A stretch of DNA of 64,000 nucleotides, from contig CANTUV010000033.1 of assembly GCA_947685225.1 (NCBI GenBank), forward strand, positions 57,699,001 to 57,763,000, written 5' to 3'. Shown in pieces: positions 24,479 through 35,503 of the stretch. Source of the DNA: Garcia nutans (Eukaryota > Streptophyta > Magnoliopsida > Malpighiales > Euphorbiaceae). The notes below the pieces were generated by a model, which saw nothing but the letters and a program-made list of their open reading frames with translations, ran no database searches and was not told the origin of the DNA. Every line of letters starts with the position of its first letter. Positions within the stretch are counted from its first letter, which is position 1. The translations under genes and the position numbers were made by a program.

Positions 24479-26780
24479 TATATGTAACTTTACTTACCGG
24501 CTGGCAGCTATACATAACAGAAGCTTGACATTCTGCTTGAGGGTAATTAAGGGTTGTTTGTTGTTTATATGATTGTGTAGTATTACTACTTACTGTTTCA
24601 TTGATTATGTGTTGTTGGGATCTGCTACTTTTGAGGTTTGGTTCATCACAACTTGGGTTTGTTATCGGGTGCAGAAGGTGGTTCAGCAACTAGCTGGTTT
24701 GGGGATGTGTTCTGTTACACACCCAGTTTTCTGGACTCTGGTGATGTAGTTTGATGAAGCTTTTTAAGGCAGCAAGAAGCTGTTTGACTAATTTTAGCCG
24801 ACCTGCCAAATTTAAGGTTAACCTTCGATCTGACTTCCAAGCTACAACAGAAAGGAATACAGGAGTGCAGGGTAGCATTTTGGTGGCCGATTGATTGGGT
24901 CGGTCTTTGCTAATGTTATATAGCTAATTTTAGTACGTGGATGGGAAAACAATCCATGGTATTGTGATATTTTAATGTTTCATACGTATGTTTTTAGTAT
25001 GTATAAAGGTGTTTGCTTATATTTACTTGTCACTCAGTTTTGCCATTTTCTATCTTGTTTTGTTGTTTCCTTTTATATGATCCGCGTTGACTCTATCGGC
25101 AATTGTAAATATTATGTCAGTAAATCGTTTAGATTTAAAAATCACGAGCTTGATTTTGTTTAGCTGCTTTTTTCAGTTCTTTCCAAATATTATTTCACCT
25201 GTACAAAGCTTGAAGTGCACGAGATTATTGTTGGCGCATTAAATATGCTCCTCCCTGTAATTCTGTTTGGTTAAAGCATATTTCTTTGTATAGTCTCTTT
25301 CTTGTGTGGTCAAGTATTAGATGTTATAGTCGTCAGGAAGACCAAGGTTTCTGTATTAAGGTTGAGAGGAGTTGCAGATTTGTGGTTCCTTGTATATCTT
25401 AAGCTCTGGAAATGTTTTTTGTATTACAATAAGCTGGCTGTACCTCAAGCATACCATTTTACTCTTTCTTGGATAACATTGCAGGTCCAAGTTTAGCCAA
25501 CTGTGTGGATAAGCAATGTCTGAGATGTGGGTTGATTATCTAAAGCCACCACACCAGTTGGTATTGGAAGAGACTTTAATTATAATTTCAATTTAGCTAG
25601 TAATGTTCTTCAACATTTCTGTGGGGCTGATAAATGAAAGCTTCTGCAACCAAATGGTTTAGTAAAGTACTTGATATTTTATATACTAGGTTGCTTCTGT
25701 ACTCTTAGGCTTCGTTAGAGGGGGTGCACGAGTCGGATTTTGGATATTTTTTTCAGATATCTAGCATTTTCGACCAAATTTGTATCATGAACCGATTGAA
25801 TCCGAAGTCATTCGGTTCTAACCCAACAAATTGAGAATGCATGCAAGTATGGCTTGGGATAAAAGTGTAAAGAGAATGAAGATTCCATTGGGAAATTGGA
25901 CTGTAGCTTGATTTATGAGTCCTGCTCAAGGCTGCTGCTTGTCATTTCGTAAAGAACACAGAAAAGTAACAGTAAGCATTTAGTGGGGAAATGTTATTGG
26001 CAGGCAATGAAAGTGGAGCAGGGTGTGTTTTTGACAAGTGGTTGTGACTGGTTTAGAGTCCTAGAATTTGCACAAAAGCATTCAGATTGCTTACGCTTTC
26101 GAAGATAAATTGTAAAACAACTGATAGAAAACATCAAAACGTGCAAATTGCAAAGTACTCTGTTTCCTACACTTTGACGAAGATTGATTTGATTATATGT
26201 TTGGCAGTTCTTGAAGAGACTCTGATCTTGATTATTAATTTAGAGTTAAAAATATCAGAAAATACAAAAAATGGCTTAGTTTTAATTTAGAAGAGATTAA
26301 AGCTCCATTCACTGGTGGTTGGAAAGGGACCACATTAAGAAAACCACATACAATGATTTTAAGCTGTTGGGATTTGCTATCTAAGTGATAGGAAGAATGT
26401 TTGCATAATGGCAAGGAACAGCTAAGCTCTTGATAAAGACATCAAGTCTTATTTTACTCAGACTTTTGAGACCCTTTTAAGTAGGTTTATATTTGTTAGC
26501 TTGCTTGCTTATGTTAATAATATATTCATTTGTTTTATATAGAATTATAATGTTTGATTAATTTGTTTCAAGTCCTTAAACATTGAACTATTTCTGGTGC
26601 AATTTCAATTTCCACTTCCAAAAATAATATAAAGTCATCATGTAATTATTATTATTATCTATTCATGAGCCAATCAATGGGAATTTGATCAGACTAGAGG
26701 AACTCCAATTTATGGATTGGTCAGTTTGGAAAATAAGCTTTGATTTTTTTTTAAAAGTATTTATATATGGAGGAGGAACT
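24479..26780. other. GID1 3' flank and intergenic sequence
   Basis: The first several hundred bases are probably 3' UTR. Short open frames near 24975, 25302 and 26087 have no domain or codon pattern that I can support. I see no repeat of note. Confidence 0.5.
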
Positions 26781-27150
26781 CGAATCTCTTGTCCAGAAAA
26801 TATATATAATTATTGATAGCTTATTCTAGGCTCTGTAATAGTGTGCATAATAATATATTATTTTTAAAAAGGAAAGATTGCAGAGTTTATATATGAAAAA
26901 GAACTAATTAGCAGAAAAAAGGGGAAAAAAAAGGAGAAAAAGTCTGTAAAGCCCGTGCTTGAAGGGAAGGCGAATCTCTTGTCCAGAAAATATATATAAT
27001 TATTGATAGATTATTCTAGGCTCTGTAATAGTGTGCATAATAATAAATTATTTTTAAAAAGGAAAGATTGCAGAGTTTAAATATGAAAAAGAACTAATTA
27101 GCAGAAAAAAAGGGGAAAAAAAAGAGAAAGTCTGTGCTTGAAGGGAAGGC
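26781..27150. repeat. Tandem duplication, about 190-bp unit
   Basis: A block starting CGAATCTCTTGTCCAGAAAA occurs at 26781 and again at 26971. Each runs through a purine-rich stretch to GTGCTTGAAGGGAAGGC. The copies are nearly identical, and the second is about 10 bases shorter. This indicates a recent local duplication. Confidence 0.92.
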
Positions 27151-29296
27151 TTAAACAGAAACTTTAATTGATGGACAATGAAAAGTAAAACAGTCATCTT
27201 CTGACCTAATAAAAACAATAACTTTAAAAAAATAATTAAAAAAAAATGCAGAGGGCCTCCATCTACCTTTCAACAAACACGAAAAACCAAGTACAGTTAA
27301 TAGTGACGGAGGTGCATACATACAATTACAGACTTTATTGATGTTATTTAATGCCAAAAATATTAAATTAGATATACACTTGACATCTTCAACGGCAGCT
27401 TCATATCATTATTATAGAATAATTTAGATTAAAAATTTACTCTAATTATTAGTTATTTGTTACGTCAAAATGAATTGATGCTACAATGCTGCATCAAATA
27501 GCTATGTTGAAATCTGAAAGAAAATGGTTGGATTGATTAGGAAAAGAAGAAAGAAAAGAAGAGAAAACGAAGATGGAGGGACGAACACAAAGAAAAAAAA
27601 AGAAAATGTTGAATGGTTTTTTTAATTATTATTAATTAAATATTATAATTTTTTTAATTAATATAATAAATATAATTTGTTATGTATTTATTAATTATTA
27701 TTAATTTTATAAATATTAATTTTTATTTATTTATTTATTTCATTAATTTATTTAATTTTTATTTTAAGTAATAAAAAAATATAAAATTTTAAAATAAATT
27801 TTAATAATTTTTTGATAATATTAAAATTATAAAAATATAAATTATAAATTAAACAATACAACACATACTTAATTAAAATTTAAACAACTTCAAAATATAA
27901 CACACACTAAATTTATATAAATGATTAAAATTTATGATTATTTATTATTTTATAAATAAATAAAAATGATATAAAGAATATTTTATTTTTAGAGAGAATA
28001 TACCTTTTAAAGATAAAGGTAGTGTAAATGGTTGGAGATAATAATATACTGTTTGTTTTATTTTAAAGTTAAAGTTGCTTTATTTTAGTGCGATGGTTGG
28101 AGATGGCCTTACTAATCCTAAGTGCTGAGCATTTGCCCAAAGGAAAAATAAATAATAAAAAGAAAATCCAAATCCTGTCTCTTTGCTAGATTCCCTGCTT
28201 GCTCAACGTGAAACAAAAATTATTAGTTTTTAGGGACTCAAATCTCTCAGATGCTCTGAGATTATTCTTCTATAAAACTCTTCATATTCTACACATAAAA
28301 ACCATAATTGACAATTGCTCCAATCCCATGTAAAATTCAAGCAGGTAAGGTCTTCCTTGTAGAATATATCAGAAATATTATGCTTGAGATATGATAGGTG
28401 AAATGCTATCCTTGATTGTTGACAAAGTTATCATGATTAGTTATACAAGAATCACGGTATTGATAATGCAAACAATAAATGTCTGAAAAGTGAAAAGAAT
28501 GCGAACAATATCTTATCAAAGAGGAAGATAAATCTTGAGAGAATCAAATGCTCTTTTTTGCCAAAAAAAAAAAAAAACCACAAATCTCACAGCCAAAACC
28601 AAATTCACCAATCAAACAAGTCCAAAATAGTTGGAAATGATCATAACAAAAATACTATTGAATTCTATTTAATTTTATCTAAATTCTCCAAATCAAATAG
28701 CCATGATAAAATTTGTCTAAGAATTTGCATCAACAAAGTGATAAAAACATTGGTGACTAATACCAGATAGAAAACAAGAAATTTCTCCTTTACTTGCCAT
28801 AAGCTATAATTTGATTTGGAGAATGTAACTATTATTTGACAACTGGAAGGCATATAAGAATCTCTTCCTGCGATAATTTCCATTCTGATTCAAATCCAAC
28901 CAGCAAGTCTTTGTAATTACGAAGACTTCCTCTGGTTTGATTACTATCACCAATTCTAGGAATCTATTATGCAAGTCACTGAAATACGTGTTTCTGTAAG
29001 TTAGACTGGAGATATGCAAACAAGGGATCATGCAATAGAAACCAAAATCATCAAAAGCAATGGAAACTAAAATCAAGTAAAGCATTTAAATAATACAAAC
29101 AGGACACAGGTTCCTTATCATAGTTGAAAAGCAGTTAACCAATACTTTCAATTGAAATACATTATTAATACCATAAACTGAAGTTACCAAAATCACATGG
29201 CTATGCCTCAGTTAGAACTTTGATTAAGTAGTACGTTATCCTGTGGCCAAGCGCAACTCGCCCGGGAACAAAAGGTTGACAAATAAACCAAAACAC
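27151..29296. other. Intergenic region
   Basis: AT-rich sequence with no supported gene. GGTTGGAGATGGCCTTA near 28093-28112 resembles one end of a MITE, but no matching opposite end was found. The right part, about 28700-29296, is probably 3' flank of the coiled-coil gene. Confidence 0.45.
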
Positions 29297-31168
29297 TCAA
29301 TGTAATATAGCAATGTAAGCAACAGAGGCTGCAGCCAAAATTGTAGTCGCTGAAGACACTATAGCCCAAAAGCCCTTCATCTTATGTGCATCTTCCACTG
29401 AATTCTCCAGAAAATTCACTCGCTGCTTCATCTCCTCCACCACCGTCTCCTTGTTTCTAAATGCCTTTTTAATAACTTCCAGTTCTGTTGCATATAGCTC
29501 ATTTTCATCCTCAAGTTTCTTTTCTGTAATGGACACCTCTTCTGATCCATCATTAGACTGGCATACCAGTGCTACAGTTTTCTTCAACATAGCCAGTGCT
29601 CTATCTGAATTAATTCCAGACGACTCCACTTTGGTCCTCAAATTTTCAATTTCTTGTTGTGCCTCCAAAAGATTCTTTTGCACCAAGTCCTTCTCGTTTT
29701 TGAACAAATCAAGTTGGCAATCAATTTCCTTCTTTTCTTCAAACAAATTTTCATACTCACTCTTCATCTTTGCAAGCTCTTTTACAGTCTCTTCAATCCT
29801 CTTCTCCATTTCAAAAACTGTAGAACCTAAGTTAATGCCATTCTTTTTCTCTTCATCCATATCTCTTTGTGCATTGTCCCTCTCGAGCTTCACTTGCTTA
29901 AAAGCATCTCTGTAATGGCTAACTTCAGATGCTAATTGATTATTCTCATCTTCTTTATTTTTTAGGGATTCTCGCATTGCAATCACAGCATCCTTTAATC
30001 CACCTAGCTCATTATGCAACCACATAATTTCACTCTCCTTATTAACTTTCATATCCTCAATCTCCTTTTTCTCCATCGTCAATTTCTCAATCAATCCTTC
30101 CTTATCATGCTTCTCAATATACAAAACTTTTATAATTTTACCGCTCCGATCTGTTTCCTCCATTAATCTCTGGATAGTGATTTCCTTATCTTTCTTCTCT
30201 TCCACTAAAGCATCAATCTCCATTTCCATCACCTTCCCCTTCTCTATTGCCACACCAGAATACTTTTCCAACTCCAAGACCTTTCCACGCAAAATACTCT
30301 CTTCTTTTTGCAAACTTGATATAATCTCATTCAAATTAGATACATCCTTCTCCAACTTATTAATCTTGACTTTCTGTCCACCTTTCTCCATTTCAATGTC
30401 ATTCTTCTTCCTTACAATCTCCTCCATCTCTCTGTTCAAATCTTCTATCTCTTTCACTTTCTCTGCTAATTTCTTCTTAGCTAAATCTCTCAAATCATTA
30501 ACATCCTTAATTCCCTGCTTTGTTTCTTCATTTTGCTTAATCAACTGAGCATAATTGACCTTCAAGTTCTTAATCTCCTCCTCTCTCTTTACTTCCTCCT
30601 CCTCCATTTCAATCACTTTCTTTTTCAAGCTTTTAGTGTCTTTCTCCCAGTTATCGACATCAATCTTCAATAGATCCCTCTCTTGACAAGCCCGGCTCAA
30701 CGTCTCTCTCTCGCTTTCAAGACTAACCATTAGCCTATTCACCTGAGCTTTCAATAACCCATTCTCATTCACTGTCTCTCCCTTCTCTGTCACCAACCCC
30801 TCTACACCAACAACCATCTCATTCATCCAAGTCTTAATAAAAACACAAAACAGACTCTTGTCTATCTCCAAACGGAGCCTCTCCTCACTACCCCAAGTCA
30901 ACTCATTTTCCAAATCTATCTTTTCAGAACCAGTCCGAGCCAACTGAGACTCTAAACCTTCTTTTTCTTGCTTTAAAGACTCAAGTTGCTGCCTGCGCTC
31001 AATGGTTTCTTTGAGAAGCATACCATTAAGAGATTTCAAGTTCTGGAACTTCTCTTCAGGGTCTTCCATGGAGGAATTTTGGCGAGTCAAGGTCATGGTT
31101 GGGGTTTCGGCTTGTGGGTTTTGTTGTTTAGGGGGTTGAGATTGATGGTTAAGTTTCTTCTTAGCCAT
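29297..31168 (-). CDS. Coiled-coil protein with C-terminal membrane anchor (paramyosin-like)
   Basis: This is a single-exon gene of 623 residues. After a basic, Gln/Pro-rich start (MAKKKLNHQSQPPKQQ), residues from about 35 to 590 are almost continuous heptad-type coiled coil rich in Glu, Lys and Leu, with one hydrophobic break near FCVFIKTWMNEM (about 106-117). A single hydrophobic segment (FWAIVSSATTILAAASVAYI) ends the protein, three residues before the stop. This is the layout of a tail-anchored membrane protein. The layout recalls Arabidopsis PMD1/PMD2, which act in peroxisome and mitochondrion division. The closest named match I recall is the paramyosin-like gene At3g05130, the neighbour of GID1A. 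Function is unknown and the target membrane is not shown. Confidence 0.88.
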   Translation of the reverse strand: MAKKKLNHQSQPPKQQNPQAETPTMTLTRQNSSMEDPEEKFQNLKSLNGMLLKETIERRQQLESLKQEKEGLESQLARTGSEKIDLENELTWGSEERLRLEIDKSLFCVFIKTWMNEMVVGVEGLVTEKGETVNENGLLKAQVNRLMVSLESERETLSRACQERDLLKIDVDNWEKDTKSLKKKVIEMEEEEVKREEEIKNLKVNYAQLIKQNEETKQGIKDVNDLRDLAKKKLAEKVKEIEDLNREMEEIVRKKNDIEMEKGGQKVKINKLEKDVSNLNEIISSLQKEESILRGKVLELEKYSGVAIEKGKVMEMEIDALVEEKKDKEITIQRLMEETDRSGKIIKVLYIEKHDKEGLIEKLTMEKKEIEDMKVNKESEIMWLHNELGGLKDAVIAMRESLKNKEDENNQLASEVSHYRDAFKQVKLERDNAQRDMDEEKKNGINLGSTVFEMEKRIEETVKELAKMKSEYENLFEEKKEIDCQLDLFKNEKDLVQKNLLEAQQEIENLRTKVESSGINSDRALAMLKKTVALVCQSNDGSEEVSITEKKLEDENELYATELEVIKKAFRNKETVVEEMKQRVNFLENSVEDAHKMKGFWAIVSSATTILAAASVAYIAILH

Positions 31169-31513
31169 ATTTTTGGTGGTGAAGAAAGGATTTGAGAATT
31201 TTTAGGGTTAGGGTATTGCTAGGACGTCTTTGGTGGGAATTGAGACAGTGGAGAGTGCTTGATGAAGATTTAAATTTTGGGCCCAAAGTTTAAGACTCTT
31301 ACTTAGGGCTTGGGAAATTGGGAATTTAAATGCTTTTTGAAGCTCATAATATTAGATTTTTGGTGGGTGTGTGTGTGGTTCTTGTTTTGGTTGGTATCCA
31401 CGTGCCAAATTTTTTTTCACCAATTTCATGTTTTTATTTCAATTTTTTTGTTTTTCTTTAATGAAATTACTATGAAAAAACACACGCATCGACAATAAAT
31501 TAGTAAAGCAATA

Positions 31514-31917
31514 CTCCTTCAGTCTAAATTTAAATCTCCATTTTATAATTTTTTATTTATTCACAAATAAATATTCATTTAGCATAATTAAAAATATTTG
31601 TTTATTTTATTTTAATATTGCCCATATTTAATTATCAAAATATTAATTTTTTTTATTTTCAAGACAACCATTTTCATTCTCAAAATTGTAATTAGTTTTC
31701 ATTTTTAATATTTATTCATTGCTCCAAATATTTAGAATTTTTATTTTTGTAAATATTATATTTAATTTGAAAAACAAAATATAAAAATCAAATTATTAAA
31801 TTAAAATTTGTAATTTTAAATTCTTAATAATTGAAAAGTAAACAATAGTATTATCAAATAAATTTCTTAAAAAGTGTGAAAATGTCAAAATGGATATCTA
31901 AATTTAGATAGAGGGAG
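31514..31917. mobile_element. Stowaway-type MITE
   Basis: Terminal inverted repeats begin CTCCTTCAGTCTAAATTTAA on the left and, inverted, CTCCCTCTATCTAAATTTAG on the right, and extend about 30 bases with few mismatches. TA dinucleotides flank both ends (31512-31513 and 31918-31919). Ends and TA target match Stowaway (Tc1/mariner-derived) elements. There is no coding capacity. Confidence 0.85.
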
Positions 31918-32479
31918 TAAGTATTAATAAACTAAATTAAACTAAATCATAAATTCATTTAAAATATATAAATTCATTTTCGACCTACCCTTAGCTAAAT
32001 CAAACTAACAAAATCAATTTATTTATATTGACATAAACCTAAACTTGTGAGCAAGTAGAAATCTTATAAGATCTATTGTGACATATGCGAGAAGGAAACT
32101 TTACTGCTACTTACTCCTTTATAAAATGACATTGGCGTTTTGGTTGTGACATTACAACAACAAATAATATAAATGTTTAAAATGCATTGCATAGTGCAAA
32201 CGATGGGACGAGATGATATGGCAGTTATTGGTGTTGGAAACTGCATAGGCTGATGGCCAAAAACATCCAACATTCAGTGCAGTTGGAGACTGGGAGTATT
32301 CTAATTTCTGAGGCCATTCCTCTTCCTCATGGTGATTGTGGTGGTTTCATTAATTCCCAATACAAAACATAATCTACGTGCAGGAAAAAAATAGCCCATT
32401 TGATGGGTTATAGTTTTGGCTTGTGCTTCCATTAATGGTTGAAATATTTTTATTGTTCATTTATAGAAATATATATTGC

Positions 32480-32600
32480 AATTAGTTGGGTTAGCTCAAC
32501 TGGCCACCTGATGTTACTCTTAATAGGAGAGGTCAGGGTTTGAACCTTAAAAATGATTTCCAAAGGTTCGAGCTTTTTTATAAAAAAAAAATATATATGT
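32480..32600 (+). mobile_element. tRNA-derived SINE
   Basis: A box-A-like sequence (TTAGCTCAACTGGCC, near 32491) and a box-B-like sequence (GGGTTTGAACC, near 32536) are spaced as in a Pol III tRNA promoter. The element ends in an A-rich tail. A perfect 11-bp target-site duplication, ATATATATTGC, flanks it at 32469-32479 and 32601-32611. At 121 bp it is a short or truncated plant SINE. It is not a functional tRNA, because no cloverleaf forms. Confidence 0.82.
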
Positions 32601-34480
32601 ATATATATTGCTGGAGAACACATTAGAAATGCCATTGCCAGTGGAAAGGGAAATCTCTACCATTTGCCAGAAATTTCTTTTCCTGAAATTCTTAGAAATT
32701 TACAGTCAACAAATGATAATCCTGAAGCTACATTTGTGATTTGCCAGGAGCTTACTTTCAAGGATTTGGAAATTACAGCAGGAAACAGCATAGTTATACC
32801 ACCACCTTGTAAGTTCTAATTCTCAAAGTATTAATAGTAGCAGGCAATTCATATTTGAAACGGAATTTTAATCTGAAAAAGTCTTAAAAATCTTGGCAGA
32901 AAGAGATGATATAAAGTAGGACAGAAAATTATAGATGAAGCAAAAGGAAAATTAGTAAAAAGTCTTGGAAAAATGCCAATCAAGAAACTTATTTACCATC
33001 ATTTTACAAAAGGGTATTAAAAGATCAAAGACAACAAATCTACTGTTATTGACATCTTTAAAGAGCAAGAAGAATATGAAATTTATCTTAATTATTAACT
33101 TAAAAAAATGTACTACAATTACATTTGATCCAATTTGTTTAATACAAAATTAAATTCTTTTATAAATTATAATTAAAAATAGTGTTGTATTTGATATCAT
33201 AGAATCTGCCTAGCTGGAAACTCACTCTGTCAAATCTGCTTAGAGCTCTTAAATCAGATAAAAAATCACAAACCTTTTTGGTCAAACTCACCTATTTTTC
33301 TCATCAAATTATTTTGAATCAATTTTCCCATTATTTCCTTTTCAAACTTTAATTTCCATCTTTTAAAAATTATACCCTAAATTTAAATTTTTATTTTTAC
33401 CTAACAAAACGAATGAAAAAAATAAGATATGATTGCTGCCACTGAAAATTTTGATTCATAATATTTAGTTAGGCTAATTAATTATACATTTATTAAAATC
33501 CCATTGTAATTTTGTTACTTAAATATAAATATGATTCATAGTGAACTTAAAAAAAAAGATATCTTTTATAAGTAAAATAATTCAAATTTTTTGGCATAAT
33601 ACCCACAGACCAAAGGAGACATCCCACCCCATATGAGAGCAGCCGACCTTATAAAAATAAATTAAATTCCATACGTTGAATGTAAATAAAGATTATAGAA
33701 AGGTGATTAAAATTATATATTATTTCTACACTTATTATAAAAGAATAATAATAAACTTTGCAACGTGGGGATTTCTTTTTTATTTTTTTTAATTCCTCGT
33801 ATTTCCTATCCAACCACTTTACCTTCTTTGCGTTTTTTAGTTCATAAAAAATTTATGATATAGTATATGTTATCAATAAGAGCTAATGGTAGGTGGCAAC
33901 AAATTTTATTAAATTTGTCTTTAATAAACTTTCTTTTTATAGAAGATTTGTCTTTAATAAACTTGCTAATTGATAGATTGAAAAATAATCTAGTGACAAA
34001 TATATATTTTTTGTCATAATAAATTTTGAATTTATTTTTTTTCTCATATCAATATTAAAAAAATAATAAATTATAACATAATCTAAAAATAAATAAATAT
34101 TTTTCATTGCAATCAATTAAAAATTTATTTTTTTCTTGTATCAATATAAAAAAAAAACTCTAATTTGTATTCATTGTGTTTTTTTTTTCTTTTTTTTATT
34201 AGTTGGTTATGGTATACCGAAATGTATATTTCTTTATGTCAATTATGGGTTAAAAATGTAGACTTTTTTTTTCAATTAGTGCATGAAAATTCAAAATAAA
34301 TTAAAGAGAGTGCAATTCAAGGGTTTTATTCACATTAATTCTTCATCATTGCTCATACATAGGATATATAATACAAAAAACTTATACTAAAAAGCATTAG
34401 GTATTCAACTAAAAAAATGGAAAAAAGAGCAATGATGATTGAAAAAAAAAGGAAATTTCCACTGCATATTGAAAATCCCA

Positions 34481-34966
34481 TTACATAGAAAAAGGAAGTG
34501 ATCCTCCAGCTGCAAGAACCTGTCTCTCAAACTACAATCAAACAATAGAAGATTTCATATTATTATGGTAAAAAACAATGCAAATTCTCATCAAGAAAGC
34601 ATAAACTTTTGCTCTTTTTAATGCGTTTCTCTTTTCTAATTAATTACTTACCTTGAACAGAGTTTCAAGCTTGGTTTTCACCAAGGAGTACTCATGCTTC
34701 ACTTGTTGCAGACATTTGTGGCAGCTGCAGCAGCCCAATTATTTTTTTTTCTTTCTTATCAGCATATAAATAAAGGCGAAACCTTTTTATTTTTATTTAT
34801 AATATTAGTAGTAGTAATGAAGAACATAACATTACCCTTCTTTGTTCTGCTCATCACAGTAATTTCTGAATGAAATGCAGACTTTCTGAACTCTATGTGC
34901 TCCAATGCTGTTATTTCCAGCCATTTTTTTTATATTTGACAATAAACATGAATCAGGAAAAAAAAA

Positions 34967-34999
<33 letters not shown>

Positions 35000-35503
35000 T
35001 ATTCAAAGGGAGAAAATAGAGAAATTTAACCAAAAAAAAAAAAAAAAACCTAGAACTGCTGCCTTTCAACTGGTGAACATGACCATCTATTTTTTTGAAA
35101 TCTACACTTTTCTGGTTACTGTGAAATATTAATATGGGCTACGTTAGAAAACAGAAAAAAGAAACTTTATTTTGGAAAAGAATACTAAAACTAGAAAGAA
35201 AAAGAGAAATCTCACAGAGCTTTGGCCAATTCATTAAGAAGCTTTTTAGTATCTTCAAAGAAAAGAGAAACAACTTCAACAACAAAATCTGGATTGGTTT
35301 CATCTTGCAATTGTTGAAGTTGATTAAACTGTTCATCCAAGAAACCCTTTACAGAAAAAAAGAACTCATCTTTAATATAAACCCAAGAAAGAAAAAAACA
35401 AAACTTGAGCATGTAAATGAATAGAAATATAATTACTAACCTCATGAAACAGAGAAGCTGTGTAGTCGACTAACTGTCTTTGCAACTGAACCACACCATC
35501 CAT
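34481..35503 (-). CDS. AHP: Histidine-containing phosphotransfer protein (AHP), six exons
   Basis: This protein carries phosphate from cytokinin-sensing histidine kinases to response regulators, moving between cytosol and nucleus. Exons are 35503-35441, 35346-35216, 35118-35050, 34907-34836, 34724-34652 and 34531-34481. All are GT-AG and in frame, giving 152 residues, the usual AHP length. The start is MDGVVQLQRQLVDYTASLF. Exon 2 begins GFLDEQFNQLQQLQDETNPD. The phospho-acceptor motif HQLKGSSSS spans exons 3-4, with His80 as the acceptor. The end is RQVLAAGGSLPFSM. The histidine is present, so this is a true AHP rather than a pseudo-HPt such as AHP6. The six-exon structure matches Arabidopsis AHP1-5. 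A CT-repeat lies about 170-190 bases upstream of the start codon, and an (AT)n(AG)n microsatellite lies in intron 3. Confidence 0.95.
34965..35001. repeat. (AT)n(AG)n compound microsatellite
   Basis: A run of AT dinucleotides passes directly into a run of AG dinucleotides. It lies in the third intron of the AHP gene. Confidence 0.9.

Larger units (their letters stand above)
31169..34480. other. Intergenic region with MITE and SINE
   Basis: It begins with the promoter and 5' UTR of the coiled-coil gene. It contains a Stowaway MITE (31514-31917) and a SINE (32480-32600), listed separately. A 70-codon frame from the SINE's right edge to 32819 was not recognised. The remainder to 34480 is AT-rich, and its end is probably 3' flank of the AHP gene. 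Confidence 0.5.

Noticed and set aside
27990..28112. A complete MITE ending GGTTGGAGATGGCCTTA
   Set aside because: Only one end is visible, and no matching inverted terminus was found on the left.
29451..30548. Ser/Phe-rich plus-strand frames
   Set aside because: They are antisense shadows of the Glu/Lys-rich coiled-coil gene.
32480..32600. Functional tRNA gene
   Set aside because: Only the A and B boxes are kept; no acceptor stem or anticodon arm forms, and a target duplication flanks it.
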